Shown here piece after piece: positions 15,032 to 23,632 of a stretch of DNA of 30,389 bases; position 1 is the stretch's first letter, and every line of letters begins with the position of its first letter. The stretch spans positions 13,966-44,354 of the forward strand of contig DETS01000079.1 of the NCBI GenBank assembly GCA_002361735.1, read 5' to 3'. Both the position numbers and the translations under genes were made by a program. The notes beneath the pieces are model-generated. The model had not been told where the DNA came from. It saw nothing but the letters and a program-made list of their open reading frames with translations, and ran no database searches. Source of the stretch: Lachnospiraceae bacterium UBA3282. GTDB lineage: Bacteria; Bacillota; Clostridia; Lachnospirales; Lachnospiraceae.

Positions 15032-16177
15032 CTATTCCTGATCCGTGCCTTGCCCTGCGCCTGTTTCCGTTCCATCCTGCTTTGTCTTTCCCGTCTCAGG
15101 CTGATTCAATCCGCTCCATCTGTCCATTTCCGATGTCCCGCTCACCGCTTCGCGCTTTGCCTTACGTTTCCTCCACAGTTTCCGCACAATGCGCCAGATA
15201 AACACCGCCACGACGATGATGATCGCCCACAAAACGAGATAGGGAATATCGATCACAAAACCGATGGCAAAATCCCGTATCCCAAAACCGATATCCTCAA
15301 TGCTCTTTACAAAGCCGCTCTCGATCCGCTGCCATGCACTAGCCGTCTGCGGCGCGGAATACTTACGCACTTCATCGATGTTTAAGTACACCGTACTGTA
15401 GTCGATCTGGTTATCAAAAGTACGAAGCTGGGACTCCATACTCTCAAGCTGGTAGCGCACCTCGGAAAGCCGTCCCTCGATGGCAATGATATCTTCCACC
15501 GTCTCCGCCTGCCCCAGCAGAGTCAGTAAGCGCTCCTGCTCGGTAAGCAGCGCTTTTTTGTGGCTCTCCAGATCCACATACTGTAACGTAACATCCTCCA
15601 CGTTCTCGGAACGGCTGGTCACATTGGTCTGTTCCCCTACCTGTGCAAGAAACCCGTCCAGCTTCTCCTTGGGCACGCGGGCGGTCAGGTTTGCACAGCG
15701 CTGCTTGACCTGCTGCTGCTCCACATAATAACTGCCCACATCATAAACAGAGATGCTCTCTATGTAACCGCCGAGCGCCTCCACCTGCTTTTGCAGATTC
15801 GGCACCAGCGCATCGAAATCTTCCGTCTCCGCGGAAATATTCACAGTCTTGATCAGCTTTCTGCCGGAAGCCGCCTGCCCCGTCTCCTGTACCGCGCCTT
15901 CTTCCGCCACAGGCTCCTCCGCCGCTGCTTCCGCCGTTTCATTTTGCATATAAGTTGTCGAAACACCGCTGTTTAAGACAGCGCCACCGTCGTAAGCCGC
16001 CGCTGTGTCGTAGGCATATTCTTCCGTTATAGCTTCTTCCAAAGCAAGTTTCCCGGTCTTCGTATTGCCGCAGGCTGTCATAACAACTGTTATTGCAAGA
16101 ACTGCCGGTATCAGCCGCAGCCAACCTTCCTTTTTTCGATTCATATGTCTCCCGTCTTTTCTTCCTTCTCTTTTCAT
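15032..16177 (-). CDS. DUF4349 family lipoprotein
   Basis: A 381-residue envelope protein. A basic N-terminus and hydrophobic segment end in a lipobox-like MTAC, so it is probably lipidated. A low-complexity Ala/Glu stretch (about residues 75-105) leads into the DUF4349 domain: RKLIKTVNISAETEDFDALV, LGGYIESISV, LTARVPKEKLDGFLAQVGE. A coiled-coil follows (about 200-255, SHKKALLTEQERLLTLL), then a membrane helix (LVLWAIIIVVAVFIWRIV) and a basic cytoplasmic tail. Function is unknown in this family. Two starts are good: ATG 16177 (AGGGAGG upstream) and ATG 16144 (GGGAG upstream, 370 residues). The shorter gives the more typical signal peptide. Confidence 0.85.
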   Translation of the reverse strand: MKREGRKDGRHMNRKKEGWLRLIPAVLAITVVMTACGNTKTGKLALEEAITEEYAYDTAAAYDGGAVLNSGVSTTYMQNETAEAAAEEPVAEEGAVQETGQAASGRKLIKTVNISAETEDFDALVPNLQKQVEALGGYIESISVYDVGSYYVEQQQVKQRCANLTARVPKEKLDGFLAQVGEQTNVTSRSENVEDVTLQYVDLESHKKALLTEQERLLTLLGQAETVEDIIAIEGRLSEVRYQLESMESQLRTFDNQIDYSTVYLNIDEVRKYSAPQTASAWQRIESGFVKSIEDIGFGIRDFAIGFVIDIPYLVLWAIIIVVAVFIWRIVRKLWRKRKAKREAVSGTSEMDRWSGLNQPETGKTKQDGTETGAGQGTDQE

Positions 16178-16265
16178 AATGATCCCTCCCTTTCCCTGCC
16201 GGCTTTCGTTACCAATCAGCCGTCTCTATCCGTAATACCTTTGCGGGAAAAGAAAGGTTGCACGT

Positions 16266-16295
16266 TTCATTAAATAACGATTGGTATTTAATGAA
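16266..16295. repeat. 11-bp AT-rich inverted repeat at the end of the M16C peptidase gene
   Basis: TTCATTAAATA (16266-16276) and TATTTAATGAA (16285-16295) are perfect inverted copies around an 8-base loop. The peptidase stop codon falls in the repeat. On the minus strand no uninterrupted T run follows, so it may be a weak terminator, a stability stem or a protein-binding palindrome for the DUF4349 gene downstream. Confidence 0.6.
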
Positions 16296-19209
16296 TCAGA
16301 TACTCCACAGAACCAAACATTTCTTTCTGCTCCTTGATCTTTTCCTCATTGCCCACCACGCACAGGCAGTCATCTTCCATAAAAGCACGGATGTAGGCGG
16401 CAAGTCCCCTGATGGTCTCCGCGTCTGCGGACAGCAGCTCCTCTCTCTCCCGCTGCGCCCTCTCCTCGGAAAAGCCCGTCAGATAGCCCGCCAACGAATA
16501 CGTCCCGTACACCTGCGGCGTCATGGGCGTATCCAGCGCACTGACCGCCCCGATAATGTACTTCATCATGGTACGCTCGTCAGCCTCAAAAGTTTCCACA
16601 AAATCTGCCGCCTTCTCGTAAACTTCGATCGTCTTTTCCAGATTGGGATCCCTATAAGAGACAAAGTAACTCTCCCCGGTCTTTCCAAACTGGCACATGC
16701 ACCCGTAAGCCCCGCCTTTGACGCGCACCTGCGTCCAGAGGTACTCATAACTCATCATCACCTTGAGCACCCGCAGCGCCCCCGTGTAGGATAAGCCCTT
16801 TTTCGCAAAGTTACCCGCCCGGCACACATACTGAATCTGAGCAGCGCTCATCAGGCCTTCGTTCTTCTTTTCCGGTTTCGGTTCGCAGGGCGTTCCCTGC
16901 ACAGACTCTGTGTAAAGCTTTCCTTTCAGGCCCTCGATCAACGGCTTGATGCCCGCCAGTCCCTGCTTTTCAGCCGTATAGTCTACCATCAGATTTTCCG
17001 GGCGGAAGATGTGGCGTACCAGCCGCTCCATCCTTTCGCTCAGTTCGTCCTTTTTGCTGTCAAAGTCCTTTTCCAGTGTTTCCAGCAGACGGTAAAAGCC
17101 CAGCCCGCTCACCCGGTCCATCAGCCATGCCTGCTTTGACAGATAGGAAAGCGCCTGCCCCGCCGCCAGAGAATGTCCTGCTGACATCATCTGCGCCTGC
17201 TTATCGGAGCGGTTCTCCGCTACCAGCTCAAGCAGTCGTTTTTCATTGGTATAGACCGATTCGGTCAATATTTCTTCCGCCAGCGCAAACGCCTGCGGAA
17301 GATTTTCATAAAACGTCTTCACCTTCAAATCGAAAGTCAGCTTATAATCAGACAGATCGTTCGCATTCGTGTAGACGTTCACTGCCGGTGCGATGCCGCC
17401 CGTCTGCAGATTGATCTCGTTATACAATTCGCTGTAGGAGCGCTTTTCCGTATCCACCAGTCCCAGCATCACCTGTAAAAGTCCCACATAGGGGAACAGT
17501 TCCTCCGGTACCTGCCCTAGGTCAAAGAGAAACCGCAGGTAGCCGATACCGTTCGTGTCGATCTCATGATAGAGAAGCGTGGTCTCTCCCACCTTTTTTT
17601 CCTCATTTTTGTAGCCGCGTGCCTTCTTTCCGATATCCTCTCTGGCAAGAAGCGGTATCTTTGCCACATCCTCCGGCTTATCGGGTGCCTCCTGATAAAG
17701 GGCAAGCGCCTCCGTCTCCTCCACAACAGCCGCGATCTCCTCCGCCGTCATGGCCGCCTTTTTCGCCGCAAGAGACTCCGCCAGCGCCTTCTCTTTCTTT
17801 CCGGTAAGCCCCTTTACGGGCCGCACCACCACAATGCTTTTATGGTGATTTTTCAAAATCAGGTCCTGCAGCATCATTTCATAACAATTGCTATCCACAT
17901 CCTGTTTCAGTTGCTTGTAGGTCTCCCCCAGCTCCAGATAATCAAAGGGCCTGTTGTCATCGTAGAGCCAGGTCTCGAACATCTGCAGACCGTACATCAA
18001 CCCCTTCGGGTAGGAACCGTAATCCGCCTCTCTGTATGCAAACTCATCACGGTTTAAGGCCGCCAGAAGCGCTTTCTTCTCCACACCGTCGCACGCAAGC
18101 CCTTGCAGGGTCTCCTCGATGATGCGCACAAAATCTTCTCGCTGCGCATACTCGGCATTCTTTGCCACAATGGAAAAATAGGGCTGTTTCACATCCGCCT
18201 CGCAAAAACTGCTGATATCCGTGCCGATGCCCGCATCCAAAAGCGCCTTTCTCACAGGGGCGCCCGGTGCGCCGACCACTGCGTCCGCCAGCGCCTGAAA
18301 GCCTCTGTGCACCTTTCTGTCAAGCGCCTCTCCCAGGCAGACATTATAGGAAAGATAGGTGTTTGCCGCCTCCGACTCACTCTCCATGATCGGATATTCC
18401 TTCTCCACCACCGCCGTCTCCTGAAACGGCGCCTCGGACAAAAGCGCAGAATCAACCGCAAGCGCGTCATACTTGGAGAGATACTCTCTGTCAAGATACG
18501 TCAGTTTCTCCTCCATATCCATATCGCCGTAGAGATAGATGTAGCTGTTGGAAGGATGATAATATTTCTTATGGAAATCCAAAAAGCCCTCGTAAGTCAG
18601 CTCCGGGATTACATCCGGATCGCCGCCTGACTCCACTCCGTAGGATGTATGCGGATAGAGAGAGTTCATGATTTCCCGGTAAAGCACATCATCAGGAGAG
18701 GAAAAAGCGCCCTTCATCTCATTGTAGACCACGCCGTTGATGGTCAGCGCATCATCCGCATTCTCCAGCTCATAATGCCACCCTTCCTGCTTAAAAATCT
18801 TTTCCTCACGATAAATATTTGGATGGAACACCGCGTCCAGATAGACGTCCATCAGATTCTGAAAATCCTTATCGTTGCAGCTCGCCACCGGATAGACCGT
18901 CTTATCGGGATAGGTCATGGCATTTAAGAAGGTATTAAGCGACCCCTTTGCCAGTTCGATGAAAGGATCCTTGATCGGATACTTCTCCGAGCCGCAAAGC
19001 ACCGTATGCTCAATGATGTGCGCCACGCCCGTACTGTCTTTGGGAGGGGTACGGAAACCGATATAAAACACCTTGTTGTCGTCATCGTTGGAAAGGAGCG
19101 CTACCCGCGCCCCCGTTTTGTTATGTTTTAACAGAAAACCGTCCGATTTCAGTTCTTCGATCCTCTGTTTTGAGATCAGGGTATATGCCTGCAATTTTTC
19201 TAAGTTCAT
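16288..19209 (-). CDS. M16C family zinc peptidase (presequence-protease / insulinase-like)
   Basis: A 973-residue metallopeptidase, the usual size for single-chain M16C enzymes made of two linked halves. The inverted zinc motif HIIEH is at residues 64-68 in TGVAHIIEHTVLCGSEKYP, with the further ligand expected in the REEKIFKQEGWHYELE region near 135-150. The second half has the conserved late segment RVKGGAYGCMC around 865-875. No signal peptide is visible, so it is probably cytosolic, degrading peptides. The ATG at 19209 has AAAGGAG 6 bases upstream; the frame stays open 36 bases further but without a better start. It follows the ylmH gene by 75 bases. Confidence 0.93.
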   Translation of the reverse strand: MNLEKLQAYTLISKQRIEELKSDGFLLKHNKTGARVALLSNDDDNKVFYIGFRTPPKDSTGVAHIIEHTVLCGSEKYPIKDPFIELAKGSLNTFLNAMTYPDKTVYPVASCNDKDFQNLMDVYLDAVFHPNIYREEKIFKQEGWHYELENADDALTINGVVYNEMKGAFSSPDDVLYREIMNSLYPHTSYGVESGGDPDVIPELTYEGFLDFHKKYYHPSNSYIYLYGDMDMEEKLTYLDREYLSKYDALAVDSALLSEAPFQETAVVEKEYPIMESESEAANTYLSYNVCLGEALDRKVHRGFQALADAVVGAPGAPVRKALLDAGIGTDISSFCEADVKQPYFSIVAKNAEYAQREDFVRIIEETLQGLACDGVEKKALLAALNRDEFAYREADYGSYPKGLMYGLQMFETWLYDDNRPFDYLELGETYKQLKQDVDSNCYEMMLQDLILKNHHKSIVVVRPVKGLTGKKEKALAESLAAKKAAMTAEEIAAVVEETEALALYQEAPDKPEDVAKIPLLAREDIGKKARGYKNEEKKVGETTLLYHEIDTNGIGYLRFLFDLGQVPEELFPYVGLLQVMLGLVDTEKRSYSELYNEINLQTGGIAPAVNVYTNANDLSDYKLTFDLKVKTFYENLPQAFALAEEILTESVYTNEKRLLELVAENRSDKQAQMMSAGHSLAAGQALSYLSKQAWLMDRVSGLGFYRLLETLEKDFDSKKDELSERMERLVRHIFRPENLMVDYTAEKQGLAGIKPLIEGLKGKLYTESVQGTPCEPKPEKKNEGLMSAAQIQYVCRAGNFAKKGLSYTGALRVLKVMMSYEYLWTQVRVKGGAYGCMCQFGKTGESYFVSYRDPNLEKTIEVYEKAADFVETFEADERTMMKYIIGAVSALDTPMTPQVYGTYSLAGYLTGFSEERAQREREELLSADAETIRGLAAYIRAFMEDDCLCVVGNEEKIKEQKEMFGSVEYLIH

Positions 19210-19284
19210 GGATACTCCTTTCCTTTTTAGGTCTTCTTCTCGCATAGTATATCACTATCCGGAAAAATTATCTATCCATACCTT

Positions 19285-20052
19285 TCATTGTTTTCCAAAA
19301 ACACCGACTTCCACACGATCTTTCCCTTTTTTGCTCACGCCCGTCTGTCCGTAAAAAATGAATTTTCCGAAACCGCGCACGGTAACGGCGTCCTCCTCTT
19401 TTAACTGACAGGAGGCATTCTGTGTCTGGATGCCGTTAATAAAAACACGGCCGTTATTAAATAAGTCGCGGCTCTCCTCCCTGGAAAGGTTGTACACCTT
19501 GGAGATCACGCCGTCTGCTCTGGGGGACGAAACCGTCACAGAAATCCGCTCCGGCTCGGCGCTTTGTACCGCAATTTCCCCTTCCACCCGCTTGCAGGAA
19601 ACATTGGTATGCCTTACCCTGTCCAGATGTTCCACGATATAGTCTGCAATGTTCTCATGACAAAAAAGCAGGGCTCCCTGCTCCTTTTGGGCTTCCACAA
19701 ACAAATCGCCCAGCACATCCCGCTCAATCCCCAAATTCATGAGTGAGCCGAGAAAGTCCCTGTGTGTCAGGTTTTCCGAAAATTTAGGCGCTTTGGGGAA
19801 TATCCTGACTGCCGTAATTGGAAAAGACTCCTCATAGCCCGGATCTCCGAAGCGGATCATCTTCCGTTCGCATAAAGGCGTGCCGCCCTCCATATTGACC
19901 CCCGCATAGGCAACCTCCCGTTCCACCGCATAGTACGCCTGCTGCTCTGCAAGCCCCAAAAAGGGCGTATAAGTGTATCTGTTCTGCGTGTAAGCCATAT
20001 CCGCCAGTTCGACCAGCCTGTTCTTTCGTTGCTGCAATTCTTTCTCATCCAT
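19285..20052 (-). CDS. ylmH: S4-domain RNA-binding protein, YlmH type
   Basis: A 255-residue protein with the YlmH layout: an N-terminal domain (AYTQNRYTYTPFLGLAEQ, then AGVNMEGGTPLCERKMIRFG), a middle domain (HRDFLGSLMNLGIERDVLGD), and a C-terminal S4 RNA-binding domain (SREESRDLFNNGRVFINGI). Members bind ribosomal complexes; in B. subtilis YlmH has been tied to ribosome rescue, and elsewhere to cell division. The ATG at 20052 is favoured because GGGAA lies 7 bases upstream and the predicted transcription start near 20079 leaves almost no leader for the alternative ATG at 20073. It is divergent from the symporter gene. Confidence 0.88.
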   Translation of the reverse strand: MDEKELQQRKNRLVELADMAYTQNRYTYTPFLGLAEQQAYYAVEREVAYAGVNMEGGTPLCERKMIRFGDPGYEESFPITAVRIFPKAPKFSENLTHRDFLGSLMNLGIERDVLGDLFVEAQKEQGALLFCHENIADYIVEHLDRVRHTNVSCKRVEGEIAVQSAEPERISVTVSSPRADGVISKVYNLSREESRDLFNNGRVFINGIQTQNASCQLKEEDAVTVRGFGKFIFYGQTGVSKKGKDRVEVGVFGKQ

Positions 20053-20076
20053 AACAATGTTCCCATTTGACATGAT

Positions 20077-20105
20077 TTGCAATATATGGTATTCTTTAAT
20101 TTAAT
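20077..20105 (+). promoter_or_regulatory. Promoter of the symporter-alkD pair
   Basis: TTGCAA (20077-20082) and TTTAAT (20100-20105) are 17 bases apart, about 45 bases before the symporter ATG. It is interleaved with the minus-strand ylmH promoter, so the two cannot easily fire at once. Confidence 0.5.
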
Positions 20106-20114
20106 TTTTGTCAA
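20086..20114 (-). promoter_or_regulatory. Promoter of ylmH
   Basis: On the minus strand a perfect TTGACA (20109-20114) stands 17 bases from TACCAT (20086-20091), a four-of-six -10 match. It overlaps the opposing plus-strand promoter. Confidence 0.5.
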
Positions 20115-20148
20115 TATGTTGTAGAAAAGTAACGAGGGGGAGGTCAAA

Positions 20149-21495
20149 ATGAAAAAAACAAACACCAAATCAAACTTTTCAAACCGCATCGGCTTTGTGC
20201 TGGCAGCGGCAGGCTCCGCGGTGGGCATGGGAAACCTGTGGCGTTTTCCCTATCTTGCCGCAAAATACGGAGGCGGCATCTTTTTGCTCGTCTATCTCAT
20301 TCTGGCCGTGACCTTCGGCTTTTCGCTGATGATCACGGAGATCGCGATCGGCAGAAAAACGGGAAAAAGCCCGCTCTACGCCTATGGCGAACTGCATCCG
20401 AAATTTGGTTTTTTGGGGATAGCGGCATCGGCGGTGCCCATCATCATCTTCCCCTATTACTGCGTGATCGGCGGTTGGGTCATTAAATATCTTACCATTT
20501 ACGTTACCGGTCAGGCCGGCGCCGCGGCTGACGACGCCTACTTCGGCGGTTTTATCAGCAGTACGGGAATGCCTATCCTCTGTCTTTTCGTATTCCTGTT
20601 CCTTACCGCGGCGGTTGTCATGTTCGGTGTGGAAAAAGGCATCGAACGGGTAAGCCGGGTGATGATGCCCCTGCTCGTACTTCTGGCAATCGGCATTTCT
20701 ATCTACAGCCTGACGCTGGACGGCGCGATAGACGGGTTGATCTACTATGTAAAGCCCGATTTTTCCCAGTTCTCGATCAAGACCATCATCGCCGCCATGG
20801 GACAGTTATTCTATTCCATGTCCCTTGCCATGGGTATCATGATCACCTACGGCTCCTATATGCGAAAGGAAGATAATCTGGAAGCATCCGTGCGGCATAT
20901 CGAGATTTTCGATACGGCTATCGCTTTTCTTGCCGGCATGATGATCATTCCCGCCGTCTTTGTGTTCTCGGGCGGCAGCAGCGAAGCGCTGGGACAGGGA
21001 CCGACACTCATGTTTGTCATGCTCCCCAAAGTATTTAACGCTATGCCCGGAAGCAGCCTCATCGGCTTTGTATTCTTTGTGCTGGTATTGTTTGCCGCTC
21101 TTACCTCGGCAATCTCCCTGATGGAAACCATCGTCTCCATCTTTATGGAAAAGCTTCATCTGGGAAGAAAACCGGTCTGCGCCGCCGTTTTTGCCGCTTC
21201 CTTCCTGCTCGCCCTGCCCTCCACACTGGGTTATGGCGCGCTCTCCCACGTGACCATCTTCGGCTACCAGATTTTGGATTTCTTTGACTTTATCAGCAAT
21301 AACATTGCCATGCCCATCGTCGCGCTTTTGACGGCAGTTCTCATCGGCTATGCCGTGCGTCCTGAGACCGTCATCGAAGAAGTGGAACAAAACGGCGTTT
21401 TCCGCTCGAAAAAGCTTTATGTATATATGATTCGGTTTGTAGTGCCTGCGTGCATGATCATCATCCTGATTTCATCCATACTCGGCATCGTATAA
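20149..21495 (+). CDS. Sodium-dependent symporter, neurotransmitter:sodium symporter (NSS/SNF) family
   Basis: A 448-residue polytopic membrane protein, about 11 helices, probably importing an amino acid with sodium. The first helix carries the family signature GFVLAAAGSAVGMGNLWRFP followed by YLAAKYGGGIFLLVYL, which contributes sodium and substrate ligands. The length matches bacterial NSS proteins such as the MhsT and Tyt1 group. The substrate cannot be read from sequence. GGGGGAGG lies 5 bases before the ATG. The first gene of a plus-strand pair with the alkD-like gene, 32 bases downstream. Confidence 0.93.
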   Translation: MKKTNTKSNFSNRIGFVLAAAGSAVGMGNLWRFPYLAAKYGGGIFLLVYLILAVTFGFSLMITEIAIGRKTGKSPLYAYGELHPKFGFLGIAASAVPIIIFPYYCVIGGWVIKYLTIYVTGQAGAAADDAYFGGFISSTGMPILCLFVFLFLTAAVVMFGVEKGIERVSRVMMPLLVLLAIGISIYSLTLDGAIDGLIYYVKPDFSQFSIKTIIAAMGQLFYSMSLAMGIMITYGSYMRKEDNLEASVRHIEIFDTAIAFLAGMMIIPAVFVFSGGSSEALGQGPTLMFVMLPKVFNAMPGSSLIGFVFFVLVLFAALTSAISLMETIVSIFMEKLHLGRKPVCAAVFAASFLLALPSTLGYGALSHVTIFGYQILDFFDFISNNIAMPIVALLTAVLIGYAVRPETVIEEVEQNGVFRSKKLYVYMIRFVVPACMIIILISSILGIV

Positions 21496-21527
21496 CGAAA
21501 ACTGCAGCCTTGCACGGAGGTATTGAT

Positions 21528-22214
21528 ATGCTTACAGATGAGATCCGGCAGGAACTCTTTGCCAAACAGGACCTTTCCTACCGGGATTTTCAGTCAAAAC
21601 TGATCCCCACTCTGGAAAACGGCGCGATGATCGGCGTGCGGACGCCCCAGCTGCGAAAAATGGCGAAACAGTATGCAAGGCATGAGGATATCAGCACATT
21701 TTTAGATGCGCTGCCCCACACTTACTTTGATGAAAACCAGCTCCACGCCTTTATCGTTTCTGAAAGGAAAGATTTTGCGCAGTGCATAACGGAGCTTACC
21801 CGTTTTCTGCCTTTTATAGATAACTGGGCGACCTGCGATCAGCTTTCCCCGAAGATATTCAAAAAACACCGTCCGGAACTGCTGCCTTATATCAAAGATT
21901 GGCTTGCTTCCGCCCACACCTACACAGTGCGGTTCGGCATTGGTATGCTGATGGAACATTATCTGGACGAAGATTTCGATATCCGATATCCGGAAGCAGT
22001 CGCCGGGCTCCGTTCCGAAGAATATTACATCAATATGATGATTGCCTGGTATTTTGCCACAGCACTGGCAAAACAGTACGAGGCGATTCTGCCGTTTTTT
22101 GAAAAGCCGCGTCTGTCTCTATGGACACACAACAAAGCGATTCAAAAGGCGGTGGAGAGTCTGCGCATCACCCCGGAGCAGAAAGCCTGCCTCAAAAAAT
22201 TAAAGCGTGCATAA
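21528..22214 (+). CDS. DNA alkylation repair protein, AlkD-like
   Basis: A 228-residue all-helical protein of the AlkD/ALK (HEAT-like repeat) DNA glycosylase family, which removes N3 or N7 alkylated purines. Family features are IGVRTPQLRKMAKQYAR near residue 30, LHAFIV near 70, the conserved FIDNWATCDQL segment near 100 (containing the catalytic-region Trp and Asp), and RFGIGMLMEHYL near 135. The start ATG at 21528 has GGAGG 7 bases upstream; earlier in-frame starts overlap the symporter. Its last codons overlap the terminator of a candidate minus-strand small RNA. Confidence 0.9.
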   Translation: MLTDEIRQELFAKQDLSYRDFQSKLIPTLENGAMIGVRTPQLRKMAKQYARHEDISTFLDALPHTYFDENQLHAFIVSERKDFAQCITELTRFLPFIDNWATCDQLSPKIFKKHRPELLPYIKDWLASAHTYTVRFGIGMLMEHYLDEDFDIRYPEAVAGLRSEEYYINMMIAWYFATALAKQYEAILPFFEKPRLSLWTHNKAIQKAVESLRITPEQKACLKKLKRA

Positions 22215-22220
22215 GCACGC
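22194..22220 (-). terminator. Rho-independent terminator on the minus strand
   Basis: A perfect 6-bp GC-rich stem with loop TTAT (22205-22220) is followed on the minus strand by TTTAATTTTTT (22194-22204). It serves the candidate small RNA and would also stop transcription from the 22378-24532 operon. Confidence 0.75.
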
Positions 22221-22281
22221 AAAAGACCAGGTTTGGGGCTTAAAGCTCCTCACCTGGTCAGTGTAAAAGGGGAATTTTACA
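22194..22281 (-). ncRNA. Candidate small RNA with its own promoter and terminator
   Basis: The predicted RNA is about 88 nt and contains three hairpins. H1 is GTAAAA-TTCCCC-TTTTAC (22263-22280), with CCCC in the loop. H2 is GACCAGGT/ACCTGGTC with an inner GG.GCT/AGC.CC stem (22225-22259). H3 is GCGTGC-TTAT-GCACGC (22205-22220), followed by TTTAATTTTTT. The first loop and the CCCC in H2 could pair with Shine-Dalgarno sequences, as C-rich small RNAs do. No open reading frame with a ribosome binding site was seen in it. The 3' end is antisense to the last seven codons of the alkD-like gene. Confidence 0.55.
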
Positions 22282-22287
22282 ATAGTT

Positions 22288-22316
22288 ATCATATCAGAGA
22301 TTTCTGTCGAAAGCAA
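22288..22316 (-). promoter_or_regulatory. Promoter of the candidate small RNA
   Basis: On the minus strand TTGCTT (22311-22316) and TATGAT (22288-22293) are 17 bases apart. No coding gene follows on that strand before the terminator at 22194-22220, which is the main reason to call a small RNA. Confidence 0.6.
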
Positions 22317-22320
22317 GCAT

Positions 22321-22348
22321 AATTTGTTAAAATTCGCAACAAATTTTT
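22321..22348 (+). terminator. Possible terminator of the symporter-alkD transcript
   Basis: AATTTGTT (22321-22328) and AACAAATT (22338-22345) form an AT-rich 8-bp stem followed by a run of five Ts ending at 22348. The stem is weak, so confidence is low. Confidence 0.35.
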
Positions 22349-22377
22349 ACCAGTCGATTATACGGACGAAAATCTGT

Positions 22378-22800
22378 TTATACGCTGAAAGCCATGAGAG
22401 CAAGCTTTGAGAGTGCAAGCTCCTGAATCACAACTCCTTTTGCCTTCTTCTGTGCCAGATTCATGTCTACAAACGCCGCAAGCGGCATGAGTTTTGTGGT
22501 ATATCCTGTCTTTTTCTTCCCGAACAGGCTTTTCTTTTCCTCCAAAACGCTGACTTTCACCTTTGCCCTAAGCTGCTCATACGTGCGATAGGAAAACTGC
22601 TCTTTCGTCATGTAGTAGAACTGACTTTCCAACGTAGTCTCCGGATCGGTATCTTTCAGGATATAATGCTCCACAATACTCTTATACTTAAAATTTACCA
22701 TCACATCCTGCAGGATCTCCGCGTAACTGAGCTTTGCGCCCAGGTAAACAGATCCCGTATCCTGCATAAAATACTTAAAATCTTTGTTTTCCGCTTCCAT
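22378..22800 (-). CDS. Conserved-looking protein of unknown function
   Basis: A 140-residue soluble protein, not recognised. The N-terminal half is acidic and aromatic (NKDFKYFMQDTGSVYLGAKL); a basic segment (KKSLFGKKKTGY) lies around residue 95; the C-terminus is helical and hydrophobic (ELALSKLALMAFSV). There is no signal peptide, cysteine cluster or catalytic motif. The ATG at 22800 shares one base with the stop codon of the sigma-like gene (TGATG), and AGAGGA stands upstream, so the two are translationally coupled and probably work together. It could be a partner or regulator of that protein; this is inferred from coupling only. Confidence 0.8.
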   Translation of the reverse strand: MEAENKDFKYFMQDTGSVYLGAKLSYAEILQDVMVNFKYKSIVEHYILKDTDPETTLESQFYYMTKEQFSYRTYEQLRAKVKVSVLEEKKSLFGKKKTGYTTKLMPLAAFVDMNLAQKKAKGVVIQELALSKLALMAFSV

Positions 22801-23555
22801 CAATCTTCCTCTCCTGCCGCCGGGGATTCAATAGATTCAATCTTTCCGCCGCTTACGCGCACGGCGTCCTCAATCGCCTTTCTGGAAAGCCCTGACTCCT
22901 CCATCAGTTCCTCTACCGTCACCTTTCTGCGCAGTTCCTCCTGCAGGGCATTTGCCGCATCCGCCACCTTATTTACCTTATCGGCAATCTTCTGATCGCT
23001 CTTTTCATCCGCCTCCCGCGCCGCAATGCTCTCCTCCATGGCATCCATCATCATTCCGGCAAGCATCCCCTGCGCCTCGTTTGCATGTTCCATGGCACCC
23101 AGCATGGTAACGCCAAGAGAAAGCGCCACATTGCCCTCACCGATCAGATCCTCCAGGCTCACACCCTGCCCGGTATAAAGTTTGGCAATCTGGGGAACTT
23201 CCGGCAGCATCAACTCTATCAGCCGCTTTGCGGCATCCGCATCCCCCGCCATTGCCGAAAGGATGATTGCCTCCTTCTCTCCCTGTGTAACCGCCGGAAT
23301 CGCCGCAAGCGCCTCCAGATAGGAATCCAGATAGTTTCTCTCCTCCTCCAGTAAAAAAGAGTCCACATCCGCCGGCTCGTCCACGCCGATCTTATTCTGC
23401 CGCAGATAGTCGTAGACCATCTCCATCTGCTCATCAGAAAGAGAAAGCGCCAAAAACGCTTCCTCCACCTCTTTCTTTGTAATGAAATTCTGCTGCGCCC
23501 TGGCTTTATGCTTCACTGCCTCAAGGGTTTTGCCAAATTCGATTTCCCGATTCAT
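22800..23555 (-). CDS. Sigma-70-like protein lacking region 4
   Basis: A 251-residue protein resembling fragments of a primary sigma factor. Residues about 10-55 look like region 1.1 (ITKKEVEEAFLALSLSDEQM, then VYDYLRQNKIGVDEP). Residues about 85-145 look like regions 1.2-2.2, including IAKLYTGQGVSLEDLIGEGN, the core-polymerase-binding signature. Where regions 2.3-2.4 should supply the aromatic residues that melt the -10 element, there is instead a Met/Ala-rich helix (about 150-185). Residues about 210-245 resemble region 3 (KVTVEELMEESGLSRKAIED). Region 4 is absent. It may bind RNA polymerase without acting as a normal sigma factor. GGGAGA precedes the ATG. Confidence 0.7.
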   Translation of the reverse strand: MNREIEFGKTLEAVKHKARAQQNFITKKEVEEAFLALSLSDEQMEMVYDYLRQNKIGVDEPADVDSFLLEEERNYLDSYLEALAAIPAVTQGEKEAIILSAMAGDADAAKRLIELMLPEVPQIAKLYTGQGVSLEDLIGEGNVALSLGVTMLGAMEHANEAQGMLAGMMMDAMEESIAAREADEKSDQKIADKVNKVADAANALQEELRRKVTVEELMEESGLSRKAIEDAVRVSGGKIESIESPAAGEED

Positions 23556-23632
23556 GTCTCTCCCTATACATTTAATAACGCATGGTATTTATTTCTCGTC
23601 GCACATGAGTCGTTCCCACGCCGCCCGCGCCA

